From: Prevotella sp. UBA3776
Lineage (GTDB): Bacteria; Bacteroidota; Bacteroidia; Bacteroidales; Bacteroidaceae
Reading direction: 5' to 3'
DNA: 26,532 nt
NCBI GenBank assembly: GCA_002369515.1
Contig: DFFM01000039.1
Location: 2,557-29,088, forward strand
In this document: positions 10,551 to 18,508 of the stretch, piece after piece
Layout: each line of letters starts with the position of its first letter
How positions within the stretch are numbered: the first letter of the stretch is position 1
Made by a program: the position numbers and the translations under genes
Notes under the pieces: model-generated
What the model was told of the DNA's origin: nothing
Database searches by the model: none
The model's input: the letters and a program-made list of their open reading frames with translations, nothing else

Positions 10551-11282
10551 CTAATTCCTGTTCACGCCTGAACGGGTAGGGGTTGAGCCCTTGCGGGTGG
10601 CGCTGCCGCCAAAGTGGCCATTGCTGGTGCTCGTGCGGCTGACGCCGGTGCCCACGTGGCTGTGGTTGTGGTTCGTGCGACCGATGCTGTTGCCATTGTG
10701 GCCGTGGTTGTTGTTGCCGACGTTCACGGTCACGCGGGTAGAGCTGTTGCCCATGGCGTAGTTGCCATTGCGTACAGAAGTGCCGGTGCGGACGGTGGTG
10801 CCAGTGCGGTGGGCCGTAGCGACGGCAGGCTTGCCGAAGTTGCGGTTGGCATAGTAGCTGCCGCTGCTGCGGTTGTTGCCTCCACGATAGCTGACAAACA
10901 CGGTCGGACGTGCGTTGTACATCATGTTGCGGCCATAGTGGGCGTAGATGCCGAAGCTCCAGTTGCCGCCCGTCCAGGCCAGCGGACGATAGAAGTACTC
11001 GGCTGCCATGAAGCGGTTGTACTGCCATGAGGTGAGCACGTAGCGCAGGTCGGTGTTGCGGCGGTTCCAGTAGGAGCCGAACACGTCGGCGCGGTTGCCA
11101 ACACTCAACAGGTAGTCGAGATTGATTTCATACACTGCGTCATACTGCGCGGGGCTCAGGTCGAGCTCGTAGGCCATCTTGTCGCTCAGGAACAGGGCTT
11201 CGTTGCGAGCCTCGGTGTATGTCATTGCGTTGGCGGCGATGGCTATCGTCATCAGCACTGCCAGGGTGAACATCTTCTTCAT
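10551..11282 (-). CDS. Small exported protein with low-complexity Asn/Gly/Thr/His-rich C-terminus
   Basis: I do not recognise a named family. The 243-residue product begins with a clear signal peptide (MKKMFTLAVLMTIAIAANA). A folded helical region of about 110 residues follows (TYTEARNEALFLSDKMAYEL, then SPAQYDAVYEINLDYL and an aromatic WQYNRFMAAEYFYRP stretch). The remaining 120 or so residues are rich in Asn, Gly, Ser, Thr, Arg and His with irregular short repeats such as TGTTVRTGTSVRNG and NHNHSHVGTGV. Similar exported proteins with a helical head and disordered tail are common in Bacteroidales. The tail may be unstructured and lie in the periplasm or at the surface; its histidines might bind metal, which is speculation. 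It has its own good promoter and shares a terminator with the convergent esterase gene. Confidence 0.8.
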   Translation of the reverse strand: MKKMFTLAVLMTIAIAANAMTYTEARNEALFLSDKMAYELDLSPAQYDAVYEINLDYLLSVGNRADVFGSYWNRRNTDLRYVLTSWQYNRFMAAEYFYRPLAWTGGNWSFGIYAHYGRNMMYNARPTVFVSYRGGNNRSSGSYYANRNFGKPAVATAHRTGTTVRTGTSVRNGNYAMGNSSTRVTVNVGNNNHGHNGNSIGRTNHNHSHVGTGVSRTSTSNGHFGGSATRKGSTPTRSGVNRN

Positions 11283-11373
11283 AATTCAGTCTCCTATTTC
11301 TTTAAGGGGTTAAACATTGCTTGTCTTGTTCGCTTGTCAACAATCGGCTGGTGTTGCTTCTTGTTTTCGTTGG

Positions 11374-11404
11374 CAAAATAACTCATTTTTTCGCACCCCT
11401 CAAA
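11374..11404 (-). promoter_or_regulatory. Promoter of the 10551-11282 gene
   Basis: On the minus strand TTTG (11404-11401), 19 bp, then TTATTTTG (11381-11374). The spacing is ideal for a Bacteroidetes promoter; the -7 box departs from TAnnTTTG at one position. The leader would be about 85 nt. Confidence 0.55.
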
Positions 11405-11414
11405 AGGATTATGC

Positions 11415-11531
11415 CTAAAGCGCAGGAGGTTTTTCCCTAAACCGTTGGAGGATTTTCCCATCACCTTCAGCTGGGCGAGATTGTTTTCCATCGCTCATCT
11501 GCCAGAATGCGACATCCTTTCCCTGTTTCAT
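11415..11531 (-). CDS. Doubtful 38-codon ORF in a repeat-bearing region
   Basis: An ATG at 11531 opens a 38-residue frame beginning MKQGKDVAFWQMSDGKQSRP and ending EKPPAL before a TAG. The string is familiar to me from short hypothetical proteins scattered in Bacteroides and Prevotella genomes, which suggests a dispersed repeat more than a real gene. Its 3' half is made of the 22-bp tandem repeat at 11416-11459, and two other minus-strand frames are open across the same bases. No ribosome binding site was seen. Translation is unproven. Confidence 0.25.
   Translation of the reverse strand: MKQGKDVAFWQMSDGKQSRPAEGDGKILQRFREKPPAL
11416..11459 (-). repeat. Two tandem 22-bp units
   Basis: Units 11416-11437 and 11438-11459 are adjacent. 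On the minus strand both read GGGAAAA, then one variable base, CCTCC, a variable stretch, and TTTA; 16 of 22 positions agree. A weaker third unit may follow toward 11394, overlapping the promoter of the 10551-11282 gene. Confidence 0.6.
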
Positions 11532-11625
11532 ACCATCTTTTAATCACAATCAGAGCATTTTGCACCGTGCGAGGAGAAAAACAATATTTAGTTTTATTAC
11601 TGTCCGCTAAACCATAATCCGCATA

Positions 11626-11655
11626 GCCCAACTTCTTGACCGTCAGAAGTTGGGC
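11626..11655. repeat. Perfect 11-bp inverted repeat at the edge of the orphan tail domain
   Basis: GCCCAACTTCT (11626-11636) and AGAAGTTGGGC (11645-11655) pair perfectly around an 8-base loop. The hairpin marks the left boundary of the reading frame that contains the orphan C-terminal tail; CTGTCCGCTAAA, which also occurs inverted at 3618-3631, lies 15 bp to the left. There is no T-tract, so a terminator role is unlikely. Confidence 0.55.
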
Positions 11656-11842
11656 CGTAGACACGGACATGCTGAAGATTTACGGCATAGAGGTGACCAG
11701 CGAAAAGGATGGAATCAAGGCAATTGATAATGGACAATTGACCATTGGCAATACGCCCGTATATAACCTGAACGGACAGCGGGTGGAGAACCCCGGCAGG
11801 GGCATCTACATCCAGAACGGGCACAAGGTGCTGGTGAAGTAA
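11636..11842 (+). pseudogene. Orphan C-terminal tail domain of a lost secreted protein
   Basis: The frame (first possible start TTG 11636, ATG 11669) encodes 68 residues ending VYNLNGQRVENPGRGIYIQN then GHKVLVK. That is the same tail found at the C-termini of the four secreted proteins between 15 and 23 kb. In-frame stop TAG at 11624-11626 lies just upstream, there is no signal peptide and the preceding 230 bp encode nothing that joins to it. It is therefore most likely the 3' remnant of a gene whose body was deleted or replaced. The linker before the tail (KAIDNGQLTI) is encoded by a 21-base stretch identical to one in amylase 2 at 21176-21196. An intact short gene is possible but less likely. 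Confidence 0.7.
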
Positions 11843-11860
11843 CCCCCTATGCAAAACTTT

Positions 11861-11912
11861 TGTAGGAGCCCCCTTCCACCTCCCCCAGGGAGGATGGGAG
11901 GGGGCTCCTACA
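11861..11912. repeat. Long GC-rich hairpin after the M16 peptidase gene
   Basis: TGTAGGAGCCCCCT (11861-11874) pairs perfectly with AGGGGGCTCCTACA (11899-11912), with further partial pairing inside. It starts 3 bp beyond the peptidase stop codon. The plus-strand exit is T-rich (TTTCTATTTTCT), so it may work as a terminator on that side and as a barrier or mRNA 3' end on the other. GGAGCCCCCT is shared with the repeat at 9280-9356, suggesting one repeat family. Confidence 0.65.
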
Positions 11913-11915
11913 TTT

Positions 11916-14819
11916 CTATTTTCTGAACAGGTCTTTCTCCTTTACGATGACCACGCGGCCGTAACGGGCGAGCCGTTTGAGGTCGAGCTTTTTCTTGCTG
12001 CCCACGATTCCGATGGCTCGATGGGCGGCATTGTTTTTGATGTTGGCCTCGTAGAAACTGTTCATGTCGGCCATCGAGGTGGCGTTGACCAAGGGAACCA
12101 ATCCAGTGTTGGCATCCTCGGTGTAGCCAGCGAGACGTTCGATGGCAATGACTTGGCCGATGGTGCGGAACGAGGGGAAGTTGGCATACATTTCGTTGAT
12201 GAATCCCTGACGGCTGTTCAGGTAGTTCTTCTCCACCAGGGGCATGTCTCCGAGCAGAGAATCTACCAGGGCGATGGTGTTCATGGCCTTGTCGGCCTGT
12301 GTGCCGGTAATGGTGATGAAACCCAGCGGCGAGTTGGGATGTACGGGCAGCGCACGTTTGCGGAGAATGGCCTGCGTGGCGTAGGCCAGCGACCGGAATT
12401 CGCGCACTTCCTGGAAGAGCACCGACGACATGCCTCCTTCGCCGAAGTATTGGCTGAAGAGATTGGCCTTGGCGCGCTCGGCCTTGGTGGGTAGGGGTTT
12501 CACCGGGTCGTAGGTGGCGACGAGCGTCTGGCGAGACTTGGGCATGTCGAACACATAGACCACGGGCTCGTTGTAGGAAACCATGTCCTTGCCGTAATCG
12601 ACGAAGGGAGCCTGGCTGCGGTCGGTGGGCAGACAGCTCTTGACGGCAGCGGCCACCTCGGCGGCGTCCAGTGTGCCGCTGTACGAAAGTGTGGAGTGGC
12701 AGCCGAGCACACGGTTGAAGGCTTCGAGCAATTCCTCGCCCGTCATTTTCTTCACCTCCTTGTAGGTCAAGCGGTGGAGTTGTGGCGACTGGCTGCCGTA
12801 GCTCATCTTGTTGAGCAGGGCCCTCAGCACGTCGGTGGATTCTTCGGTGAGCGATTTTTCGCCGCTCTTGAAGATGTCTCTCATCTTGTCGAGCGCTTTC
12901 TTGTCGGGCTGTACGTGGTTGATGAAGTGGCCCAGGAGCTGCATGGTGGGCAGAAAGTGCTTGTCGATGCCGGTCACCGTTATTGTGAAGGACTCTTCGC
13001 TGCTCTCGATGGTGAAGTCGGCACCGTATTCCTGCAGGGCTACCCCCAACTGTTGGCGGGTGAGCGAATCGGTCTGGGCGTAGTTGAGCAGAATGGACGT
13101 TGCTTCGAGTCTTGGGTCAGCTTTCTCGCCGCGGTTGTATTCAATGTTCAGTCTGAACAGGTCGTTCACGGGGTTCTTGGCCGTGTAGAGGGTGGATTGT
13201 GGACCCACGGGTGTGGTGACGGCATCTTTGTTGAAGTCGATGAGCCGCAGTTCCTTCTCGGCAGAGGGTATTTGTGCCAGTCGCTTGGCATAGGCCGATT
13301 CGGCGTTTGTGTTCTGTGGCTTCACGGGCGTGTAGCCGGGCTGCGTCACCTTGTCCTTGTCGGGCGAGCCGTATTTTTTCTTGAATCTGACGAAGGGTGC
13401 GTCGAGGTAGCGCTTGGCGGCGGCCATGACGTCGGCCTTGGTGATTTGGTCGATGGCGTTCAGTTTGTTGATATAGTCCTGCCACTTGTGGCCCGACGAC
13501 ATGGTCATCACCATTTGTATGCCACGTTTGTCGATGGTTTCCAGCTCGAGCAGCTCTTCGTTGCGGAGCTCTTGTTTCTGCAGCTCAACCAGTTTTTCGC
13601 TGAAGTCTCCATTGATGACGCGCCCCAGCTGGTCGAAGCATTTCTGCTCGGCCTTTGCCGATTTTGCCAGCAAGTTGGGCACCATGAGCATCAGTGCAAC
13701 GCCAGCGTCGTTGAGGGCAATGGGCGAGATGGTTGCTGCGAGCAACTGGCCGTCGTTCATCAGCGAGTCGAGCATGCCAGCCTTGCCGTTGGAGAGGATT
13801 TTGGAGGCAATCTTCAGTGCGTTGGCGTCACTTTCGTAGTCGGTGGGTGCTTTGAACACCAGAGCCTCCATGCTGACCAGCGGGATGGGCAGCCTCACTT
13901 CTACGGTGCGCTCCTGGGTGATGTCGGGCAATGGCGACTTGGGGTGGTGGGGCATGGTGCCTCGGGGTATGCGTCCGAAGGTTCGCTCCAGCAGCGGCAA
14001 GATGTTGGCGGCGTCGAAGTCGCCGCAGAGCACCAGCCCCATGTTGCAGCCCACGTAGTACTGTTCGTAGAACTTCCTCATGTCCGAGAGCTTGGGGTTC
14101 TTCAGGTTCTCGGTGCTGCCGATGACGGGGTAGGCGTAGGGCTGGGTGCCGAACATTTCCTTGAAGATGGTTTCCCGCAGGTTGTTCATGGTTTCGTCCG
14201 CCTCCATGTTCTTCTCCTCATAGACGGTTTCCAACTCGCCCTGGAACATGCGGAACACGGGGTTGATGAGCCTGTCGCTGTTGAGCCAGCACCACTGTTC
14301 GATGTATTGGGAGGTGAACATGTTGTGATAGAAGGTGAAGTCGAACGATGTGCCCGCGTTCAGTGCGCTGCCGCCGTAGCGCGAGATGAGCCCGTTGAAC
14401 TCGTTGGGGATGGCATATTCGCCCGCCTTCTGGCTCAGTCGGTTGATGTTTTTCTGTATTGCAGCGCGCTGTGTGGCGTCGGTGGTGGCTGCCAACTGGT
14501 CGTAGGCCACCGAGATGCTGTCGAGCCAAGGCTTCTCTTTGGCATAGTCGATGGTGCCTATTTCTTCGGTGCCCTTGAACATGATGTGTTCGAAATAGTG
14601 TGCGATGCCCGTGTTGGGACAGTCTTTGGCTCCAGCCTGCACCACCACAGCGCCGAACACTTTGGGCTGCGAGTGGTCCTCGTTGAGCCACACGGACATG
14701 CCGTTGCTCAGTTTCAACTCTTTCACTTCGAGGGGCTGGGGCGTCTGTGCCCACAGCGATGATGACCATGCCACGGTCAGCGCCGCCAACATGAATTTCA
14801 AGGAAAAGTGTTTTTTCAT
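11916..14819 (-). CDS. Exported M16 family zinc metallopeptidase
   Basis: Large inverzincin peptidase, 967 residues, of the two-lobe type related to pitrilysin. A signal peptide (MKKHFSLKFMLAALTVAWSS, cleavage after LWA near residue 24) puts it in the periplasm. The zinc site is H74-YF-E77-H78 in GIAHYFEHIMFKG, with the third ligand most likely E202 in GELETVYEEKN (E195 is the companion Glu seven residues earlier). There are four M16 domains: an active N-terminal lobe to about residue 450 and an inactive C-terminal lobe with no HxxEH. The function is degradation of short peptides in the envelope. The ATG at 14819 is supported by the signal peptide and a consensus promoter 27 bp upstream. It diverges from the starch locus and shows no link to glycan metabolism. 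Confidence 0.93.
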   Translation of the reverse strand: MKKHFSLKFMLAALTVAWSSSLWAQTPQPLEVKELKLSNGMSVWLNEDHSQPKVFGAVVVQAGAKDCPNTGIAHYFEHIMFKGTEEIGTIDYAKEKPWLDSISVAYDQLAATTDATQRAAIQKNINRLSQKAGEYAIPNEFNGLISRYGGSALNAGTSFDFTFYHNMFTSQYIEQWCWLNSDRLINPVFRMFQGELETVYEEKNMEADETMNNLRETIFKEMFGTQPYAYPVIGSTENLKNPKLSDMRKFYEQYYVGCNMGLVLCGDFDAANILPLLERTFGRIPRGTMPHHPKSPLPDITQERTVEVRLPIPLVSMEALVFKAPTDYESDANALKIASKILSNGKAGMLDSLMNDGQLLAATISPIALNDAGVALMLMVPNLLAKSAKAEQKCFDQLGRVINGDFSEKLVELQKQELRNEELLELETIDKRGIQMVMTMSSGHKWQDYINKLNAIDQITKADVMAAAKRYLDAPFVRFKKKYGSPDKDKVTQPGYTPVKPQNTNAESAYAKRLAQIPSAEKELRLIDFNKDAVTTPVGPQSTLYTAKNPVNDLFRLNIEYNRGEKADPRLEATSILLNYAQTDSLTRQQLGVALQEYGADFTIESSEESFTITVTGIDKHFLPTMQLLGHFINHVQPDKKALDKMRDIFKSGEKSLTEESTDVLRALLNKMSYGSQSPQLHRLTYKEVKKMTGEELLEAFNRVLGCHSTLSYSGTLDAAEVAAAVKSCLPTDRSQAPFVDYGKDMVSYNEPVVYVFDMPKSRQTLVATYDPVKPLPTKAERAKANLFSQYFGEGGMSSVLFQEVREFRSLAYATQAILRKRALPVHPNSPLGFITITGTQADKAMNTIALVDSLLGDMPLVEKNYLNSRQGFINEMYANFPSFRTIGQVIAIERLAGYTEDANTGLVPLVNATSMADMNSFYEANIKNNAAHRAIGIVGSKKKLDLKRLARYGRVVIVKEKDLFRK

Positions 14820-14845
14820 GTTTTTTCGTTTTGCATTCTATGTTG

Positions 14846-14876
14846 CAAAGATATAAATAATTGTCATTTTTGGCAA
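14846..14876 (-). promoter_or_regulatory. Promoter of the M16 peptidase gene
   Basis: On the minus strand TTG (14876-14874), 20 bp, then TATCTTTG (14853-14846), a full match to the Bacteroidetes promoter. The leader is about 20 nt. Confidence 0.8.
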
Positions 14877-14945
14877 CAAAAATCTTCGTTTTTTTTTCGA
14901 GAGCGAAAGCATTAGCTCTGAAGGAACTGGAAAAATACGGACAAT

Positions 14946-14957
14946 GCAAACGTTTGC
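14946..14957. promoter_or_regulatory. LacI/PurR-like palindromic operator
   Basis: GCAAACGTTTGC is a perfect 12-bp palindrome with the central CG step typical of LacI-family operators; it equals the core of the E. coli PurR consensus. It lies about 60 bp upstream of the -7 boxes of the starch operon and about 95 bp upstream of the peptidase -7 box. The position suits an activator or a looping repressor of the starch genes. No LacI-type gene is in the window. Confidence 0.5.
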
Positions 14958-15004
14958 GCAACTGTAAATCAATAAAAAAAGCTAACAGGAGAACAACGTA
15001 ATTG

Positions 15005-15021
15005 TATATTTGCTATTTTTG
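15005..15021 (+). promoter_or_regulatory. Two adjacent -7 boxes upstream of the starch operon
   Basis: TATATTTG (15005-15012) and TATTTTTG (15014-15021) both match TAnnTTTG. Neither has a TTG at the -33 distance, as expected for a regulated promoter that needs an activator. Either start would put the palindrome at 15031-15097 at the very 5' end of a leader of about 175 nt. Confidence 0.55.
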
Positions 15022-15030
15022 CAGTGTCCA

Positions 15031-15097
15031 AGTAGGAGGTGACGTGTCTCACGTCACAATCCGTGAATTTGTGACGTGAGACACGTCACCTCCTACT
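15031..15097. repeat. 67-bp nested perfect palindrome in the starch operon leader
   Basis: Left arm 15031-15059 and right arm 15069-15097 are perfect 29-base inverted repeats around a 9-base loop. Each arm is itself palindromic: GTGACGTG-TCT-CACGTCAC on the left and GTGACGTG-AGA-CACGTCAC on the right. The ends read GTAGGAG...CTCCTAC, like the hairpin at 11861-11912. No T-tract follows. It could be a transposon-like mini-element, a very stable 5' mRNA stem or a protein-binding site. Confidence 0.85.
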
Positions 15098-15201
15098 GCA
15101 AAGCGGACGAATTACTTTTAGTACGGATGCTCTTTACTTAAAAGATGAGAAAACCATATAGAGATTCATAAACCTAAATCAATAACCAAAAAATAAGCAA
15201 T

Positions 15202-16365
15202 ATGAAACATTTATTTACTCGTTCATTTATTATCGTGCTGAGCTTACTTTCTTTCAGCATGGCTTCGGCAAAACAACTTTATGTGATCGGCGATCCATTC
15301 GGTGGATGGACAGGGCCGAATAACTCCCCGGCAGAGCCCACAGCCATGACCCTAGATGAAGACGGCATTACCAACACCATCACGTTGTCACTAGATAAAA
15401 CCGTATGGTGGACAATCTGCGACGGTTATGACAGTGATTGGGGTGTTTTTAACTCTACCTACCGATATGGTGTACAGCCTGGTGATGTTGAGGTGACCAT
15501 GGGTGAATATCCGCTGCAGAAATGCGAAGGTACTTTTAAGATGGGTGCAGGCGAATACGTCATCACTGTAAACAGCGAAACCATGGTGATGACCATTGCT
15601 GGAAAGAAAGACGAGGTGGTGATTAACTCTATCTCCGTCTTAGGTGAAATCACTGGCGGTTGGGGGGCCGAAGAGAATGCATTCGACCTGACACAGACAG
15701 GCGACGGCATTTGGACAGGCACTATTACCGACTTTGAGACTGATGCCAAGACCTATCAATGGAAGGTTGTTGCCAACCACGAATGGGGCGTGGCAGACAT
15801 TCCTTCGACGAGCGACAATCTCACTTACACCTTTGAGGAAGACGGTATTTACGACCTCGAATTCACCGTTAACGTGAAAGAACAAACCGCCGAACTCAAT
15901 GCTGTAAAGAAGGGGGACGTTGTGATTGAAAAGGACTACTTCGTGGCCGGTCAGGAGGCACTTATGGGTGTTGATTGGGATCCTTCGTATCCTGACAACC
16001 AGATGGCAAAGAACGATGACGGCACCTATTCACTCAGTTTCAGTGCTACGCTGACCGCAGGTGAGACCTACGAGTTCAAGGTTGTGACCAATGGTGACTG
16101 GGATCAGCCCAGCTTTGGCGCTGACAAAGAGAACAACTACCAGTTCACCGTGGATGAAACCGGTGAATATGATATTGTCATCACCTTCGACCCGACAACT
16201 GAAGAGATTACCATCACTTTGGAAAAAGACACAACCGGTATCGGAACGATTCAAAGCTCTAAGCTCAATGTTCAAAGCAACATTTACAACCTGCGCGGAC
16301 AGCGTGTCAACGCTTCCACACGTGGTATTCTCATTGTCAACGGCAAGAAGGTCGTTGTGAAGTAA
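15202..16365 (+). CDS. SusE/SusF-like secreted starch-binding protein
   Basis: The 387-residue protein has a signal peptide (about 1-23, ending ASA) with no lipobox cysteine, so unlike SusE and SusF it is probably not a lipoprotein. Three beta-sandwich modules follow, at about 24-135, 140-237 and 243-345. They share phrases such as YVIGDPFGGWTG, VLGEITGGWG, FVAGQEALMGVDW and YEFKVVTNGDWDQPSFGA, typical of SusE/SusF and X25-type starch-binding modules. The last 38 residues form the shared tail (NIYNLRGQRVNASTRGILIV, then NGKKVVVK), replacing a lipid anchor as the likely means of surface sorting. It is first in the operon with the two amylases, so holding starch at the cell surface is the natural role. 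The start is fixed by the signal peptide; there is no clear Shine-Dalgarno site. The exact family name would need a profile search. Confidence 0.75.
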   Translation: MKHLFTRSFIIVLSLLSFSMASAKQLYVIGDPFGGWTGPNNSPAEPTAMTLDEDGITNTITLSLDKTVWWTICDGYDSDWGVFNSTYRYGVQPGDVEVTMGEYPLQKCEGTFKMGAGEYVITVNSETMVMTIAGKKDEVVINSISVLGEITGGWGAEENAFDLTQTGDGIWTGTITDFETDAKTYQWKVVANHEWGVADIPSTSDNLTYTFEEDGIYDLEFTVNVKEQTAELNAVKKGDVVIEKDYFVAGQEALMGVDWDPSYPDNQMAKNDDGTYSLSFSATLTAGETYEFKVVTNGDWDQPSFGADKENNYQFTVDETGEYDIVITFDPTTEEITITLEKDTTGIGTIQSSKLNVQSNIYNLRGQRVNASTRGILIVNGKKVVVK

Positions 16366-16405
16366 ACATTCGGAAATCGAGTATTAATCAGAATGGTAAC
16401 TTTTA

Positions 16406-16484
16406 GGAAAACAGAGAAAAACAAATAAAACAGAGAAAAACAACAATGGTTTGTACTTGTTTTTACTGTTTTTCCCTGTTTTCC
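16406..16484 (+). repeat. A-rich tandem repeat and long inverted repeat between the binding protein and amylase 1
   Basis: AAAACAGAGAAAAACAA occurs twice, at 16408-16424 and 16427-16443. The left half is complementary to the right half: GGAAAACAG (16406-16414) pairs with CTGTTTTCC (16476-16484), and further in the arms agree at most of 27 positions. TTTTAATAAAG follows. The structure may attenuate or process the transcript and so set the ratio of binding protein to amylase. No -7 box was found in the 142-bp gap, which favours co-transcription. Confidence 0.6.
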
Positions 16485-16507
16485 TTTTAATAAAGAACCA
16501 AGAACCA

Positions 16508-18508
16508 ATGAAAAAACTGTCAACATTCATCATCGCCCTGCTGTTCCCCATGATAGGAATGGCGCAGGGCTGGCCCGCAGAATACAAAGGCGTCATGCTG
16601 CAGGCGTTCTACTGGGACTCCTTCGACCAGACCAACTGGACCATCCTGGAAGATCAGGCAGAAGAGCTGGGACAGTATTTCAACCTTGTCTGGCTGCCAC
16701 AGAGTGCCGATTGCGGCGGTATGTCAATGGGTTACGACGACCTTTACTGGTTTCCCGGCCACTACAACAGCTCGTTCGGTACAGAGAATGAGCTGCGCTC
16801 GCTCATTAAGGCCTTCAAACAGGCTGGCATCGGCACCATTGCCGATGTAGTGATTAACCACCGTAAGAGCCTCGGCGGCTTCAACTTCCCCGCTGAAACC
16901 TATAAAGGTGTCACCTATCAGCTGACACAGGCCGACGTGGTGAAGAACAACGGCGGCTCTGGCAACAACGACACTGGCGAGGGATGGGACGGTATGCCTG
17001 ACTTGGACCACAAGAGCGAGAACGTGCAGACCAACGTCAAAGCCTACCTCAAGATGTTGCTTGAAGACTTGGGCTACGTGGGTTTCCGCTACGACATGGT
17101 GAAAGGCTATTCGGCCTCGTTCACTGGCCAATATAATGCCGACGCTAAGCCTCAATACTCAGTAGGCGAATACTGGGACGGTAACGCCAACACGGTGAAA
17201 AACTGGATAAACGGCACCAAGGTGGATGGAGCCATTCAGAGTGCTGCCTTCGACTTTCCATTCCGCTACACTGTGCGCGATGCCATCAACTACAACGATT
17301 GGACCAAACTGGGCAATGAGAGTCTGGCTTCGAATACTGCCACCCGTCGCTATTCGGTGACCTTTGTGGAGAACCACGACACTGAAAAGCGCCAAAATGC
17401 CGCTCAAGACCCCATCAAGCGCGACACTCTGGCCGCCAACGCCTTCATGCTGGCCATGCCCGGAACGCCCTGCGTGTTCCTGAAACATTGGATTGACTGC
17501 AAGAAGGATATCAAGTCGATGATTGACGTGCGCAACGCCGTTGGCATCCACAATCAGAGCAACTACGCCAAATCTTCTTCATCAAACAAAGACTACTTCG
17601 CCATCAGTACAACAGGCACCAATGGCAGACTGCTCTGTGTGGTGGGGAAAAATGCGGGAACCTATAAGCCCGACAACGAGAACTACGTTAAAGTGCTCTC
17701 AGGCCACCACTACTGCTACTATCTGTCAAGGGACATGAACACGGCGTGGGCCGACCTCGCCTCGGGTGAATATCATACGGCACAGAAGGTGACACTCACC
17801 GCCGTGAGTACCGATGCCAATACAAAAATCGTCTATACCACCGATGGCAGCAACCCCACTGCCAGCAGCAAGCAGGTTGCCAGCGGCACCACCATCGACC
17901 TTCCTATGGGCACAGTCATCACGCTGAAGGCCGGCATCCTTGTGGGCGGAGCAGTTAAGGGCATCATCACCCGCGAATATGTGGTGCAGGAGCCTGCAAT
18001 TATTGAAGTTTCGATTCCCGACTTCTGCACCCGCACAGCCGACGAAGTATGCGCTTTCTTCGAGGCGCCACGCACATGGACGCAAACCGTGAAGTGCTGG
18101 GCTTGGAACAACTCGCCTGCCGAGAACTTTACCAGTGCCAGCGGCAAATGGCCTGGCGCCGACTGCAAGCAGATTGGCTTAGCCGACAATGGCAACAAAG
18201 TGTGGAAATGGACCTGGGACGGAACACGAGAGAAAAATACCACCGTCAAAGAACCCGCGTTCATCATCTTCAGCAACAATGGTGCGCCGCAGACCGCCGA
18301 CCTGACCTTTACCAATGGAGGCTATTACACCATCGACGGCTACTTCGGCTTGGTGGAGGCTGGCACCAGCGGCATCGACGTGATTGACAACAGCCCGTCG
18401 GCCAAGGGCGCTTCGGCCGTCTATAACCTGGCCGGACAACGCGTCTCGCCCATCAACCTGCCCAAGGGCATCTACATCATAAACGGCAAAAAGGTGATGA
18501 AACGATGA
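16508..18508 (+). CDS. Secreted GH13 alpha-amylase 1 with CBM26-like module and C-terminal tail
   Basis: Endo-acting alpha-1,4-glucan hydrolase, 666 residues. Signal peptide MKKLSTFIIALLFPMIGMAQ. The GH13 barrel (about 22-345) has all conserved regions: DVVINH (113-118), GFRYDMVKGY with nucleophile D196, SVGEYWDG with acid/base E221, and FVENHDT with D291. A small beta domain follows, then a chitobiase C-terminal-like module (about 420-493, IVYTTDGSNPT) and a CBM26-like starch-binding module (about 513-612, WAWNNSPAENF...WPG...IIFSNNG). The tail (VYNLAGQRVSPINLPKGIYI then INGKKVMKR) ends the protein. The open frame runs to a TTG at 16451, but ATG 16508 fits the signal peptide. The TGA overlaps the ATG of a 55-codon ORF by 4 bases, implying translational coupling. 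It is a paralogue of the amylase at 18708. Confidence 0.95.
   Translation: MKKLSTFIIALLFPMIGMAQGWPAEYKGVMLQAFYWDSFDQTNWTILEDQAEELGQYFNLVWLPQSADCGGMSMGYDDLYWFPGHYNSSFGTENELRSLIKAFKQAGIGTIADVVINHRKSLGGFNFPAETYKGVTYQLTQADVVKNNGGSGNNDTGEGWDGMPDLDHKSENVQTNVKAYLKMLLEDLGYVGFRYDMVKGYSASFTGQYNADAKPQYSVGEYWDGNANTVKNWINGTKVDGAIQSAAFDFPFRYTVRDAINYNDWTKLGNESLASNTATRRYSVTFVENHDTEKRQNAAQDPIKRDTLAANAFMLAMPGTPCVFLKHWIDCKKDIKSMIDVRNAVGIHNQSNYAKSSSSNKDYFAISTTGTNGRLLCVVGKNAGTYKPDNENYVKVLSGHHYCYYLSRDMNTAWADLASGEYHTAQKVTLTAVSTDANTKIVYTTDGSNPTASSKQVASGTTIDLPMGTVITLKAGILVGGAVKGIITREYVVQEPAIIEVSIPDFCTRTADEVCAFFEAPRTWTQTVKCWAWNNSPAENFTSASGKWPGADCKQIGLADNGNKVWKWTWDGTREKNTTVKEPAFIIFSNNGAPQTADLTFTNGGYYTIDGYFGLVEAGTSGIDVIDNSPSAKGASAVYNLAGQRVSPINLPKGIYIINGKKVMKR

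Noticed and set aside
10614..11030. Ala/Val-rich plus-strand frame opposite the low-complexity secreted protein
   Set aside because: It is the complement of the repetitive Asn/Gly/Thr codons; the minus-strand gene has a signal peptide, promoter and terminator.
11467..11670. 67-codon minus-strand frame (CRILADERWKTISPS at its end)
   Set aside because: It overlaps the orphan tail and two other open frames of the repeat region, with no family match or promoter.
16408..16443. Tandem repeat considered as a CRISPR
   Set aside because: Only two units 19 bp apart with no unique spacers; A-rich low complexity. The same holds for 23111-23190 and 231-309.
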